Of a stretch of 64,000 nt of DNA, positions 14,001-29,000 are shown one piece after another (the stretch's first letter is position 1; each line of letters starts with the position of its first letter). The notes beneath the pieces are model-generated. The model had not been told where the DNA came from, searched no databases, and saw nothing but the letters and a program-made list of their open reading frames with translations. The DNA lies in contig OZ007582.1 of assembly GCA_963931925.1 (NCBI GenBank), forward strand, positions 37,148,297 through 37,212,296, in the 5' to 3' direction. A program made the position numbers and the translations under genes. The DNA is from Onchidella celtica. Taxonomy: Eukaryota; Mollusca; Gastropoda; Systellommatophora; Onchidiidae.

Positions 14001-17000
14001 CCCCAAACCCACTTACTAACACACTGTGACTCAGCGGTGGCGCCTCTGGCCAGGGTGAAAAGTCCTGCAGGACACATCAAGCATGAGGTTTGATCTTCAT
14101 CTGGCTGATATGTGCCATAGTCACATGCACTGCAGATGCCCGAGTCAGTCCTGTAGAAGCCTGCAAAGCATTTGCTTCCACCTGCAGAATGGGAACGAAT
14201 ACGTTTCTGTTGATGTTTTAGCTTAGTGCTCAAATTTAAAGAATGATGCAGGTGAAATCTGCTGCTCTGCAAATGTTCATCTATTAACGCAGGTTAAAAA
14301 TGATCCATTGATATTGCAGGAGTGGGCAAAACTTATTAAGGCTGACAAAGTTTAAAACTTTGAGGGAGGGCACATTATGAAAATCAGCTTCTTGTTTCAA
14401 ACTGTCGAGTTCCAGTTCTGTTATTCATGTCAACATTCAATCAGCTGTTATGTACTACTTCACCATTTTGTTGTTTTTATTTTAATTCTAAAAAGCTGTT
14501 CCAAAGTAATAGCAGACATTTTCTCAGTTTTATGGAGCTTTTGAATGGAAATGTTTTGTAATAAATAGTTTGCCATGACATACAATTCCTTCAGAAGAAG
14601 TTTGTGCCATCTTATCTAGTTTTTGTTACAAAACTGGGAACCTGTGCCAAACGGGGGAAACAAAATCAGAATATTAAAACATGCTGATTTTTAATCAAAT
14701 TCTCACACACACAAAGAAAAAGCAAACTAAACATAACTAAGTAAATAAAAATATTGCACATCCCCTCTACAAGATTTTAGAAGCTATGAATGAACACACA
14801 TAAGTAAATATTGTACATCCCCTTTGCAAGTCTGTAGAAGCTATGAATGAACACACATAAGCAAAATTTATGTCCCAATTAGATCCAAACTGATTATATT
14901 TGTCCATACTGAACTTGGTAATCTGTCCATAACAGTTTATATGGACAACATTTCCATAAAATCCACCATGCAAGTAATTACAGACCTGTAAGTGGCTGGT
15001 GACAAAATGGTATGAAATTTTTTCGGTACCATAGCAGCGCAGCAAGAATACATGGGCATGTCATTACATATATTTCAGCATAAAAGAGAGTTTACAGATA
15101 TTACAACTATTTTTTCTTAATTAATTTACAAAACAAGTTAAAGTGCTCTGAAACATGGCCGTTGTAGTCAATAGAATTCATACATTTTTGCCGCTTTACC
15201 TTTCCGACATTCGCTTGTTTATTATTATGTACCGCATATCGAAACATGGCCGTCGTAGTCAATAGCATTCGTACATTTTCGCCGCCTTACCTTTACGACG
15301 TTTGCCGGTTTATTATTAGTACCGCATCAGAAAAACAACGTTGTCTAAGATCGGGTCAGAATTTTTTGCTCAAACAAAAATTGTCGGAAATCAAAGGCGA
15401 CTTTTTTTTTGGTCGTGATAAAATAGTCGGAAATCCGACTAGATCTATAGTCGGAAATTTTACAGGCCTGTAATTATAAACATTCAATTTTATTCCCCCA
15501 AGTAAAATGGGAAAGGGGCCCAATTTATGCTCCTAGAATGTTAAACTCACGACCACTTTCTTGACATTATTTTTTATTTTGAATGCCATTTTCTCAAATG
15601 TCAAACTCCAGAAAGTTTTTGTTATTTATATTTTTTTCATTTCTTCATCTTTAAGCTCACAATTGTTGTGATAAAGTCTGTTGTCTGAAAAGAATTTATA
15701 TGAAAAGATTTTCTTCACACCTGGTAAAGGGAAGATGAGAATTTGAGAGCAACTTTAATGAGCAAAGAAAAAAAAAAAAAAAAACACAGTAATATTACAT
15801 GACAGTCAAGAGTTAAAATACATCCTCCAATGTAGAATCAGTCACTCTTTTTTCATCGTAAGAAGCATAGAAAGGGTTTAAATTGTCGCGAGCGAGTGAG
15901 CGAGGATCAATAATTACGGGGAGAAGGGGGTATAGTAAGATTAACTCACGGCAGACAATTAATGGAAAGCGTGGAATGTTGTGAGTTGGGGATTGGACGA
16001 GGCGAGATCGGTGTACTTACAAGTCACTGCACACAGAGAGTCCTAAAGGAACGGACGCAAGAGAGAGCCCAGAGGGCGAACATAAGGGAGCAGTCGGAAG
16101 ACTCGTGTTAGTGTTTTTCCAGTGATGACTGGTAGGTTGAACTATGATTGATAATTGATGTACTATATTCTTCTGATGACCATGATGTAAATAAGTTATA
16201 TGCGAGGAGTGTGCAAGTCATGTGCTACTGTATTAATAGATGTGAACTTAGAGCGAGATCTGTACGTTAGGAGTGTGGATTCCTGGAGTACTGTGTAATA
16301 CGGTGGAGGTGTGCTACAGTAGAGAGGTGCAGCTGTATGGTGGGTGAACTGTGGAATGTTATGTGTACGCTTGATGGTTTGTAGTGAGTGGTGAAGTGGA
16401 TAGTAGGTATATAGTGATGTTATTCTCTATAGGTGCCGGGGACAGGCCAGCATAAGTGAGATGCATGGGTTGGGCAGTGAGGCCACCCGCAGGCCAGCAT
16501 AAGTGAGGTGCATGGGTTGGGCAGTGAGGCCACCCGCAGGACAGTGAGGGCACATTATTCGTGGCAGTCTGGCCGCATTCAGGAATGTATTGAGATATAT
16601 ATTGATGTGAGATTAAGATATTGATGTGATGTTGAGCACGGGCAGTGATACGTCGTGCTACAAGGCAGTGCAGCCCTTGACGTATTGTTAGGCTGAGGCC
16701 AACGATAATATTGTAAAGGAGTGATTATCCTAGAGAGGAACGAGGAGGGGAATGAATGCTTAAGGGCAAGAGTGAGATGTTGTACTTATTGAATTGACAT
16801 TATTAATGTTATAATAAATGTGTGAGCCTGTTTGATTGTTTTGTTAATTGTTATACTTGTCTGTTCGTGACTGTTACTGTCATATAAGTACTTCTCCCAA
16901 TCTGGGATTTGTTACATAAATGACAAATAATTTTACTGTGCCGAGACGAGGTCTCAACTATCTCCTCTGAGAGATTCGCCTTTGTTAGCTCTCTGCAAAT

Positions 17001-20000
17001 TCATAAACAAAACAGGCACATAAACTTACCCAGAATGGTAATAGTCAAACTCTGGCTCATGTCCGACTGGCCAAGAGTGTTCTCCACTGCGCATGTGTAA
17101 TCTCCACCATCAGTCTGGTCAGCAGAGAAAATGGTAAAGATAAATAAGATTTGACCAGCATCATCCAAGTCTTTGTCCATCACTGTTGCCACTGCATTGC
17201 CATTGCGGTAGAAGACAGCCATGGAAGATGTTGTACTAGTAGACAGACAATGTAAAGTCACATGCATCCCTTCCTCAATTTCCGTTGGCATAATAGTAGA
17301 AATCTGTGGAGTGGCAGCCTTAGTGCCGACTGAAACAATAAAGTAAAAGTGTTAAGAAACTGACTATTTCTTGGAATTCTGAGCAGATATGATGCAGATG
17401 ATGGCAGTGAAACCAAACTATATGTATTTATACACACAGCACATGATAATACATGGTTACTTTTGAAATAATAGCTCCATTGGTTATAAAAGTTTTGTTT
17501 ATATCTGGAGAACTAAAATGATCTAGCAGACATCCGTACTATCATCTGATCAGAGCCAACATTTTCTTCTGCTTCTTCTTCTTTCATAGTTGGCACGTCT
17601 ACAAGACGATTCCCCCAACTGCACTACTATATGCGACTCAACGTCGCTCCTCTGAGGCTAAAAGCAGGGTAAAACCTTCATAGATGTTAAGACCATTTAA
17701 AAATATCTTAGTTGTGTAAAATCTTTTGTATATAATAACTCTGGTATAAATATCTCTTGGTTTCCAGATTGTGCACAGAAATACAACCCGCACTTTAGTT
17801 ACAATGGTAGCTGCAACGGATAATTATGTTCTTTAATTCATTGTCGAAAGTCGTTGCAGACGGTAGTGTTTGGACTTCTGCCGGGAGGTTGTTCCACATC
17901 CTGATGACACTAGGGTAAAAAGAATAAAGATGGCTGTTAACCCGTGAGCTTGGGATGTTATATTTTATATTATTCCTTCTGTTGCCTCTGGTATTAATGG
18001 TGGGGTGGTTCAGTGGGATATGGATATTTCCTTCCCTGCCCTTATAAAATATTTTTACTTTGTTTTTTGCTCTCCTCTCTTCTAATGGGGTCCACTGAAG
18101 GTCTCTCATCATTTTGTTTACACTACTACTTCTAGTATAGTCATTCGTCACAAAGCGGGCAGCTCTCCTCTGGACCCTTTCCAGTTGGTCTATATTTATT
18201 CGACAATGGGGGTCCCAGACACTGCAGCCATACTCTAGGGAGGGCCTCACGAAGGTGTTATAGCATTTTTCTATCACTTTCCCATCACAGTTAGAGATGT
18301 TCCTTTTCAGAAATGCTAGTATACTGTTTGCTTTGTTACATGTGCTATTAATATGTTGGTTCCATGTAAGTTTTCTGTCTAATGTAATTCCTAAATATTT
18401 AGCCTCATCTGTTTCACTCAATTTCTCGCCATGTATAAAGTAGTCCGAGGTGATGTTGCGATGTTTATTTGAAATTCTCAGGACTTGGCATTTATTGGGG
18501 TGGAATTCCATACGCCAGTCCCTCTCCCATTCTTATAGACTGTCCAAATCTTTCTGTAAAATTTCCGTATCTTCTTTTGAATTTATTGATCTATAGAGGA
18601 GGCTATCATCGGCGAACAGTCGTAATTTAGTGCCTGGAGAGATCTTACTCGGCATATCGTTTAATGTAAACTAAAAATAGCAAGGGGCCCATTACAGTAC
18701 CCTGAGGTACTCCCGAGAGAACAGGTGCAGGATTGGATGACTTTCCGTCAACGACTACTATTTGTGTTCTGTTTTCTAAAAAAGACTTAATCCACTTCAA
18801 AGTACTGTTTCTAACTCCCTAATGGTTTAGTTTAGTCAAAAGGCTAGCATGGTGCACTTTATCGAAGGCCTTACTGAAATCTAGTAAAATGGTGTCCGTC
18901 TGCCTGGTATTATTCAAGTCATTAACAAAATCGTTGCAAGTTGTGATCAGCTGGGACTCACACGACCTGTATTTTCTAAAACCATGCTGTACATGTGTTA
19001 AAACCGAGTGTCTCTCGAGATGCTTCATGATGCTGGTGTGCAAGATATGCTCTAACAGTTTACAGGATATTGATGTCAGGGAGACTGGTCTATGATTTTC
19101 AGGACTAGCTCTATTTCCTTTCTTAAAAATGGGTACTACATTTGCTTTTTTCCAGTCTTCCAGTATTTTTCCTTGTTCAATTGAAGCTCTAAATAACAAA
19201 GTGTAAACGGGGGCAATTTCCTTGGCACAGAGTTTCAGTAATTTGGCGGGAATTCCATCAGGCCCTGTAGCTTTATTTTCGTTAAGGTTTTCCAAAAGTT
19301 TCAGTACTCCATTTTCTGTGACATATATTTCATCCATATCCGGCAGTTTGGCACCACTCAGCTCTCCCGAGAAGACACCCCCTGGGTCGGAAAAGACCTT
19401 ACAAAATTGAGTATTTAAGATATTGGCTCTTTTTTGGGCATCTTGCTGTGGGTGCCCTCTCTCATCGATCAGTGCGGCTACTCCTAAGTTTTCTTTATTT
19501 TTACTTTTCACATACCTCCAAAGTTTTTTACTGTTATCAGATGTATCACTTATCATCTCATGGATATAATTATTATGAGCTTTCCAGCATTCTTTCTGGG
19601 TCAATCTTTTAATTTCTAGATATTTGTTTTTCACTCGTTCGGAGTTGCACTGTTTCATTTTTTTTAACCATTTATGTTTTTTTCGAACTAATCTTTTCGT
19701 TAAAGTATTTATCCAGGGTTGGTGAATTTTTGTGGATGACATTTTTGTTGGGACATTTTCCATGATCATGTTCAGATTTAACTTGATACAGTCCCAGAGT
19801 TTGTTTGCGTCAGTTTTTGAAGAGTGGTATTTCATGAAGAAACTGCCAAAAGTTGCTGCCTCCCTTTTCAAATTATTTTCGTCTGTCTGATTCCATAGGT
19901 AAATCTGTCGCCTAATAGGTCTTTTCTTAAAGGGTTTCAGTTCTGAATCAATCTGGACTATGTCATGGTCCCCTAGTCCAGGAAGAATTTATCAATCACT

Positions 20001-23000
20001 GGTCAGTCATGAGTTATGTCTTCTTCAAACAACAAATTTTAGATGACTGATTTTATTCCATTGATTTGTCCAGCATTATACTCAAAATGTTTGATCTCAT
20101 ACAATTATAGTATATCATGTCACTGTTCTTCTAGCCCCTCTTCTTCTCCATCTTCTAATCTTTCCCCATCTTTTTCCTTCCTCAAACATTGTGGTCCTCT
20201 TGTCTCTCATTCTTCTCCTCCTTCACCACTATACTTCCTCTTTCTCCACCTTATATTCATAGACAATAAGATCCAATAAAGTATTTGATTTTTCTTTTTA
20301 CTGTGAAACTTGGAACCTTGATGCAGATATTTTCACAAGGCATCCATGATAATGGCACCAAAAATGTGGCAAAATTTCTGCCTACTGCTTTCATAATCAT
20401 TTGTAACTAATTGTATTTATTTATAAAAGCATCATTATTTTTTCATTACAATGCGAGAATATCAACACCACCACACTGAATTAATAATTTCTAAAATAGT
20501 TTTTCATGACCAATCTTGAATAAACTATAAATTTCTGGTCATGAAATCCCTAAAGTGTGAAGGACCTAGTTCTACAAGAATGGAACTAGCAATTTATTTT
20601 CTGTTTTACGTGAAAAGTATTCTTATATATTTTTGGTTACATAAATAAACATTTGAAATAATCTACTCCTTCTTAAGCTACTGACAAATATTAAATCGCT
20701 TAACCTTTTCATATCGTGGTGATCACGGTTCTTGCATGCCCACTATATGTTCCTTCTTTACATTGGCTGTTACCTGTGTACCCACTATTTTGGATGGTGT
20801 TTTTGAAAATTCATATACACAGTAAAATTTTCTGATTAAGCTAGAGTATATCTGGTATCATTGGAAAGCTTATTCAGAGAAGAATAATGACAGCCGTGTG
20901 TTTAAAGATACATAACAAAAACAGTAAATGCCAAGAAACCGCAGGTTATCCCTGTGGTGTGGATACTGTGAATAGTTGTGCAAGCAGCCGCACCTCATTG
21001 GTGACCAGTGTATCGATGGGTTGTAAAACAGCTCCCACCCAAAAGGTGCGGGATGATGTGAAAGAGTTAAGGAATTCATGAAATATTTAGCAAAAAATAA
21101 ACAGTTTTCATCTGCAGTCGAATAATACACCTATTTGTAAATATAATTGGTCCAGCGACATTTATATGAAGTGACCAATTCCTTCATATGATGTATTTTG
21201 TATTCCTGCAATAACTTACAGACAAGTATATAGCTTTCACTGTTGGCCAGATAAACTGATGCATTTTTTTGGCGGCAGACATAATCTCCTTCATCGTATT
21301 CACTGAGGTTGTCCAGTTGAAGAACATTGGATTTCTCAGGTAGGATTTTGCCATTCTTCTTCCAAATGACATCAAAGCCATCTGATGTTAGCCCTGTGTT
21401 GCAGGTGAGAGTGAGGGTGTTGCCCAGTGTAGGAGAGGCCGGAGAGGCTGTCATGCTCGGTTTGTCTGTTGAAAAACCAGCAGATGACATAAAGGTAAAT
21501 GATTGAAGCTAATAACAGCTGAACAAATGAAGTACAGCAGATGTCAGTCTTTCAGTGGCACAGGACCCCTATCGCGCACACCCCACCCCCCCCCCCTGAA
21601 AAATTGCAGGAGAATGCAGAAGCAAATGGAGAACAACTGGTGTTTCCACATTCCCTGGCCCCTTAAAACAAAAATAAAATCAGCAATACTTATGGGTTGC
21701 TTCACATTACTTTTTCTCATGTTAAATACACATTTCGAATATTTGAAAGTGTGCATTTATATTTCACTGATCAACAACCCTCACAAGAGACCCTTGCAAA
21801 CTCTTGAACCACTAGACACATAAAGAAGAAACGTTTTTATAAAACATGGACAAAAAATGCTAGGAGTATTAGACTACACAATTTGACGTGGAAAAGATAG
21901 GGCTCAACTACAAAAATTGTCCTTGCTGAGCATAATACAAATATATATACTCACAAATTCATTATTGCATCAAAAGAGCTTGTTTTTGACTTTAGGAAAA
22001 ATAACAACGATCCTGTTTGCCCTCTTACTATCAACAATGAAGAGGTTGAAATTGTCACAGAGGCCAAATATCTTGGCATTACTATTGATTCATTGCTTAA
22101 CTGGCATGCGCATGTAACATATGTATACAAGAAAGCCAACCAGCGCATGTATTTCCTCAGAAAGCTCCGCTTTTTAAAAGTTAGCAAAAGCATTCTGAAA
22201 ATATTTTACACCATGGCTATTCAGAGCGTTTTGATGTATGGAGTTGTCTGTTGGGGAGGAAACATCTTACAAAAAGATAAAAATAAGATCAATAATTTAA
22301 TTAAAAAAGCATCCAAAATTTCTTTCTGTGACCTGCCATATTTTGATGAGCTGTACACTGGTGCTTGTATTAAAAAAGCTAATATCATTATAAATGACCC
22401 CCAACATCCCCTGAACAAGGAATATATAAGATCTGTAAGAAGTTTAAGGCTGTTGTCAAAGAAAACTAAAACTGAGCGCTACTTTAAATCGTTTATTCCA
22501 TCATCAACTAGGATGTTACAATAATGTCGTTATCTTGATCGTAATCTGTGCACAGTTGAATTATGTCCTGCGTGTCAGGTCAATGTGTTTTAGTTAGGGA
22601 AGCATATTGTGTGCACTGTTAATTTTGTTAATTTAGTTAATTTATCAGTGTGTGTGTATATATGTGTGTGTGCGCGCTATGTATCATACTTTCTGCTTCT
22701 GTAACTGTATTGTTATGTATTCAATGATCAAAACAAATTTCCTTGTACAAGGACGAATAAAATTTATCTTATCTTATCTTATCTTCATTTTTGTGAGACT
22801 TAGGTGAAAACGACATGTTTTTGAGTTTTGTGGTTGTCTCGGGATCTCACTGCAAGTTTTGCTACTCGCTTACAGACTTAATAGAAGTATTATCCACCCA
22901 TCATTCAAGGGAAGTTCTGTGGCTACACTGATTTCAACAGCCATAAAATGGCAACAAAAAGGATTACAGCTCACACAATACTGCTCACCTGTCACACTGA

Positions 23001-26000
23001 CTAATAGATCATAGCTGAGTGGCGAGTCCCCTATTCGATTGGTGGCCTGGCATGTATAATTGTACAGACCAGGTGGCAAACCTGTGATGATGAAGTGACC
23101 AGAGGGATTGTTATTTTCTGCTGGCTGCCCATCCTTCAAGAGTCTGTATTCATTGACATCAGTTTTGGGCACCCTTCCGCTGTGAGATCCATACCTTGGA
23201 ACCTGTGAGTAACATCTGAAACAGGAATTGAAGCATAAGTGCTCCTCTACCCACTCCAATATCCATTTGAGGGTTATTCTACTGTCCCAGTGGCCAGCTG
23301 GTTTCATATTTGTCTGGTTTGTCTGGCCTTGTCGCATATTCTTCCCTCACTCCTTTGGCATCCTGCCTCCGCCATTCTGGTTATGGGGGGCACCTCAGTG
23401 TCCTCATCTGCTCACATACACTCATTCCTGTCATGCTGCATTGTTTGCTCCTAGGAGACTTAAATTATGTATGTATAACAAACTAATTGTACACAAGCTA
23501 CCACCACTTCAGGACATCAATCTCTTATGAGTTTAAAACATCTTACAAAAGAAACACAAAGAACTACTTCTACATGTGCTACCACTACTCCAGGAAATCG
23601 ATCTCTTGTGTTTAAATATGTTAAAAACAAACACTTAATGAACTAATTCAACACATGATACCATCCCTTCAGGAAATAATCTCTGAGAACTTTATCATGT
23701 AAAACAAACATTTCATAACTAGTTGTGTAAATGCTACCGCCTCATCATGAAATCAATACCTCCCAGCCACCCTCCATCAGTGCAACTACATAGGATTGAC
23801 CTCAAGTTTGCTTAGAGGATTGACATAATTCTGACGTGGATCCACTGGTTACAACATCATGCTGTTTGATCTAGGAAATCCACACTTAAGATAATTCTAT
23901 TAGTTCTACAGAAATCATATACAAATCTACTTCAGACTGACATAGGGATGCTGGCTGGATGAAGACTTCAGTCAAGTAACTCAAACACCTCATGAACTAA
24001 TTCTAAGCTACCATCTTTTCAGAAAATCAAACTTCCAAGACTTTAGACATGTAAAACAAAAATTTCATGATCTGGTTCCACACAAGCTGCCAAGTCTTTA
24101 AGATATCTATCCCATAGGACTTTATCATGTACAACGGACACTTCATGAATTAGACTAATTCTACTGAGTAAACCTTCCAGGCATTATATTTAAATAAATT
24201 TGACAGTGCAAAAACAGATGCCACAACTTTTCATGGTGTTTACATAAAAAATAATAGATTTAAATTAAAACTATATTTTGCAGAATGCAGGACCTTGCAC
24301 AAGATCCCCAAGCCTAAAAATACTGGTGCTCCGCTCACTGTCCTAGCACCCCCCACTACTCTTGGAAGATAAAGAATGAAGAAAGGCAAGTGTACTTGAG
24401 AGAGAAGAAAATGAGATTATGTCGCTGAACTGAAAATTTACTGACCTCAAAGGTATGTTTTCCCCAGTTCCAAAGGTGTAGTGGACTTCTCCATAATCTC
24501 CACCTTTGCCATTTCCTTCTACTTCCATGTCAAACACCAGTAGGGGTTGTAAGGGCTTCAGCACTACAGTTGAAAGAAGACAATCGCCAAGTATATGAAA
24601 AGACTATGTATCAAAAAAATATTTTGTGCTCAACAGGGAATTTAAAGTATAGGGAAAAAACCAACGCAACTTGACATACTACACAGACAGAGTCACAATC
24701 AAAAGACAATAGTAATCAGCGTAAGTAGTTTCTCATTACCAGCTCTGAGATTCATATTGCAATTATTACAATAACAATAGAAGGAATAATATTTTGAAGC
24801 ACCTCCATGTAAAATTTCATGGCATTTCTCCCATGGGAAACATTGGTCTGGAGGCAAGATGCTGAAGGTAGTAGTTCGAATCCTGTTCAGTGCAGGCATG
24901 TTGGGATTTTGGGCTTTTTTTCATATTTTCCTGTCCTTGATCCTATGGTAGGTAGGATTGAGCACCTAGTCTTCTCAGATAAGGACAAAAACTAGGGAGG
25001 ACCAGTGTGCATGTTGCATACATTAAAGATACTGTGGCAGTTGGAAATTGAGAAGAGCAGGCCTAACAGGCTGCTGCCAGGGCAAAATCAAATAAAAACT
25101 TATCCCCACTCCCCCCCCCCCCCCATCTGGATTGTATTTTGTTTCCCTTGGCACATGGAGGTACTAAATATAGGCAGTGAAGAGGTCAAAGCAAAATGTA
25201 CAGTAAGCTCCCTTCAACTGTTGTATTTTTATGCATAATTATTTCACTGGCTCTATCATGTCTCTCCATAAGTGAAAAGGACCCAATTTTACAGATAAAG
25301 GGGAAACAAATCTGGTTTATTCGAAATGTATTCCTTATCTTAAATACATTTTTAATTATGAATATTTGAAATAGTCTGTTATACCCCATTTTGCAAATAC
25401 AAAAAAATGAAAACTCTGTCTAGAAGTTAAAAGATTCATAGAATATTTGGAAAAATAAGAGACGTCATCTGCAGTTGCATGAATACACTTGTGCGGTTTC
25501 ATGATGCAACCAATGGCCACTGAATTGAACTGGACAAAACAATACGACTGATGGGGAATTAACTTACTCGTCAATGTAAAGATATTGGAGGGCCGCTCAA
25601 TGGTGTAGTAATTAGATTCGTCATCATTATCATCAGTTCTGTTGATATAGGAACAATAATAGTAGCCATCATCCTCACTGCTGATGGAGTGAAGCTTCAG
25701 AGAAGGCCCAGTATAAATCAACTGCCTTCCATTTCTGTGCCAAAAGACATAATGATCAGGAATTTTGGATGGGACATCACCACAGGTGAATGTGATGTCT
25801 CCTCCTTCCGTTACACCTGGGTTGTCAACTGAAAGGACTGGCGGGAGCCAGGCTGCAATAGAGAAAGTAGCAGAAAAAAAAGAGGAATTATAAGCTTTCA
25901 AATGAGTAGTAAAGCTTTTCTTTTTTTTTTCTCAATTCTGGATTGTCAACCAAAAAGGACTGAGGGGGCCAGGCAGCTATGGACAAAAATTGCAGAAAAA

Positions 26001-29000
26001 AGAGGAGATTTACTGGCTTTGAAAGATACACTAAATAGTGTCTTTTTTTTTTCTTCTGTTTTTCACATTTCCTCTCAAAATTACATATCTCATGTAAAGA
26101 AGCTAAATTTGTCACTTTCTACAGGGATGATATGCTTTCTAAGCAGCTGCATTCAGAAACATTGATCTCATCCGCCATAAATGTTAAAATCAACGAAACT
26201 CTAACTGAAAACCTTTGAGAGCCGCCTATTCTGAAACAAATCAACCCTTTACAGAAATGCACATACATGTGAAATATCAAAGTAATCCATGCCTTGGAAA
26301 GCTGAAATAAGAAGCCTCTATTGAATAGAAGTTTCAGAAACATTTTTTATCAATTTATTTCTAAAATAAACTAATATCATGGAACAAAGATTTGAGAAAT
26401 TTATCCTCACCTGAGCAGAGGTCAGCCAACCTGAATAACATTGTCTACCTATGTGCATGCCATGCATGATCATAGAAACATTAAACATTGTGACAACAAG
26501 CACTGACAGTACATGCAGTGTTCATTATTAATTGTTCCCCCCCCCCCCCCCTGGCCGGGAACGGGGTGCACAAATACTAATGCACACTGTGTACTTCAAA
26601 TTGCAGATTTGCTTTGACTTTTCTCATTCCAGAATGAGCATAATAATTTCTGCTGGCAATCAACTCCATCTCTATCGCCTAATTCCATCGACCTGATTTA
26701 TTCAGGGGGAAAATACAGTCAAGAGATATGAATGGGGGAAGAAAACAAGTTTCAAAAGGTCAATGGGATGTGCTGCAGTGATAACTAATGTCAACTTGAT
26801 CTCTTTTCTCATGTATTCTATATTTTAATATTATACAGGTGGGAGAAACAAGCCTGGGGTTAAATTTGGTCCTAACTCCAAACTATTGCCATTGTAACCA
26901 ATTATTTCACCAGTCATACTGCTTTCTTACACACTTTTAAATATGCATATCTGTGCTTCCTACTGTTGAGATGTGATGAAATTGCCCTTATACATTCTTA
27001 GATCTATTTTAACCATTTCGTCATTGCCCATGCACTGAAAACTGCATTGCACATAAATTTTCAAAACTGCACATTACCATAAACAAAGCCTTATATTTTA
27101 TACACCTCTGATGAAAAAAAAATTCTAGCCAATTTTCAAAAATCTCCAAGCACTAAAGTATTAGCAAAAATTGAAGGGAAAAAAAACAACCTACCAAGTT
27201 GCATCATGATCTGTCAAGAACTTTAGAGAAATGAATTTTTTCATGAAATAATTTGAACAGGTAAGAAAACGCCGATTTCCTTCACATCAACATTATCTGC
27301 CGCTATGGTATAACATTACAATTGCCATTCTGAACAATTTATTGTTATTTATTCGAAATGAACCTTTCAGAGGTGACAGAAATATGGGTAATTAACTGAG
27401 AAGTACCAAAAATACAAATTCAATATTTTTTGCCGAAATGGTGATGTTTTCACTGCTGCACATCCCCTCAAGAACCAACCACTGATTTATATTTACAAAA
27501 AGCCAGACCAACTGTTCTATATTATCAACCAGAACAAAGTTGTTGGGGACATGTAGACTAATTACAAAACCAAATAGAGAAAATTCTGAGTTGTGTTCAT
27601 TGTTCAGCAACGGCTTATCATGTAAAATTAAATGTATTAAAGGTTCCGGCCCACAACCTATAACCATTTTCAGCGACATTTTGTTTACAATCAAGGAGGT
27701 TCTACAGGAAATTGAAAGACAAAAAGTGACCTGTATCACCAAGACCTGGCGCTCCTGTGTTTGTCATTAAAGAACGGAGGATCTCCCTTCTATATAACAC
27801 ATATATCGTCGCCCGCATGATAAAACCTCACAAAGTCGATTTTTGGCGAAAATCGTTTTTTCGCGAAAATCTATTGTTCAGACCCTTCTCCATCCCCTCA
27901 CAAAATATTAGAACCAAATTCAATTCCTAAGTGTGAAAATTTTAATAACAAATTTTCGGTCGCAAACCTCCTTACCCGTCACAGCCACAGAATGCACGAT
28001 CTACTACTACTACTATTTCCTGTTGCACCCACTGGTGCTTAGGGCAGCAACAAAGGATCTCCAGCCCTGTCTGTCCTGGGCCATCTTTGCGAGAGTTCCC
28101 CATGAGTGATTGAAGGATTTCATCTCTGCCTCGATTGTTCTCCGCCAGGTTGCCTTGGGTCTGCCTCGCTTGCGCCGTCCCTCCGGTGTCCACTGAAGTG
28201 CTGTTTTGGTTATAGAATTTGCTTCCTTTCGCAGCACGTGTCCAAGCCATCTCCATCGTCTCTTCGTGATGATGTTGGCTATTTCTTCTTGCTTGCATCG
28301 CCTTAGTAGTTCCTGATTAGAAATCTTGTTTGGCCAAAAGATGCGGAGAATCCTACGAAGACATGTGGTGTGGAAGGAAGACAACTTGGCGAGGTCACCT
28401 TCTGTCATTCGCCAACACTCTGATCCATACAGGAGTGTGGATAGGACACAGCTTTGGTACAGTCTGATCTTGGTGTTGATGCCGTATTGTGTCGATTTCC
28501 AGATGTTGCTCATACTTTGAAAGACAGCCCTTGCATTTCCCAGCCTACTTTGGATGTCCTCCTTTGTGCCACCCTCTGGTCTGATAATGCTACCAAGGTA
28601 TTTAAATTTGTCTGTCGTGGTGAGGTTCTTGTCATCTACTTGCACTGGTGCTGGAGTGTCTACATTTAGGGTCATAATCTCTGTCTTCTTCTGGCTAATC
28701 CGAAGGCCTACTTTGCATCCAAAATTATGTAGTCTCTGCGTCTTATCTTGCATGTGTTGGTGACTATGTGACAATAGCGCAAGGTCATCTGCAAAGTCCA
28801 AATCCTCTAGGTTGTCGAAGAGTGTCCATCTGATGCCTCTTGGTGCATCCTCTGTAGTTTTCCGCATAATCCAGTCGATTACGAGGTTAAACAAAATTGT
28901 TGACATCACACATCCTTGCCGTACACCAGTTTTCACTTCAAAGGATGCATCACTGTTTCCGACACTGCAACTGAAGTTCTTGTAAAAGCTTTTGATGAGT

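Noticed and set aside
24850..24900. tRNA or SINE call from GTTCGAATCC
   Set aside because: No A box at proper distance and no cloverleaf; not enough for a tRNA gene.
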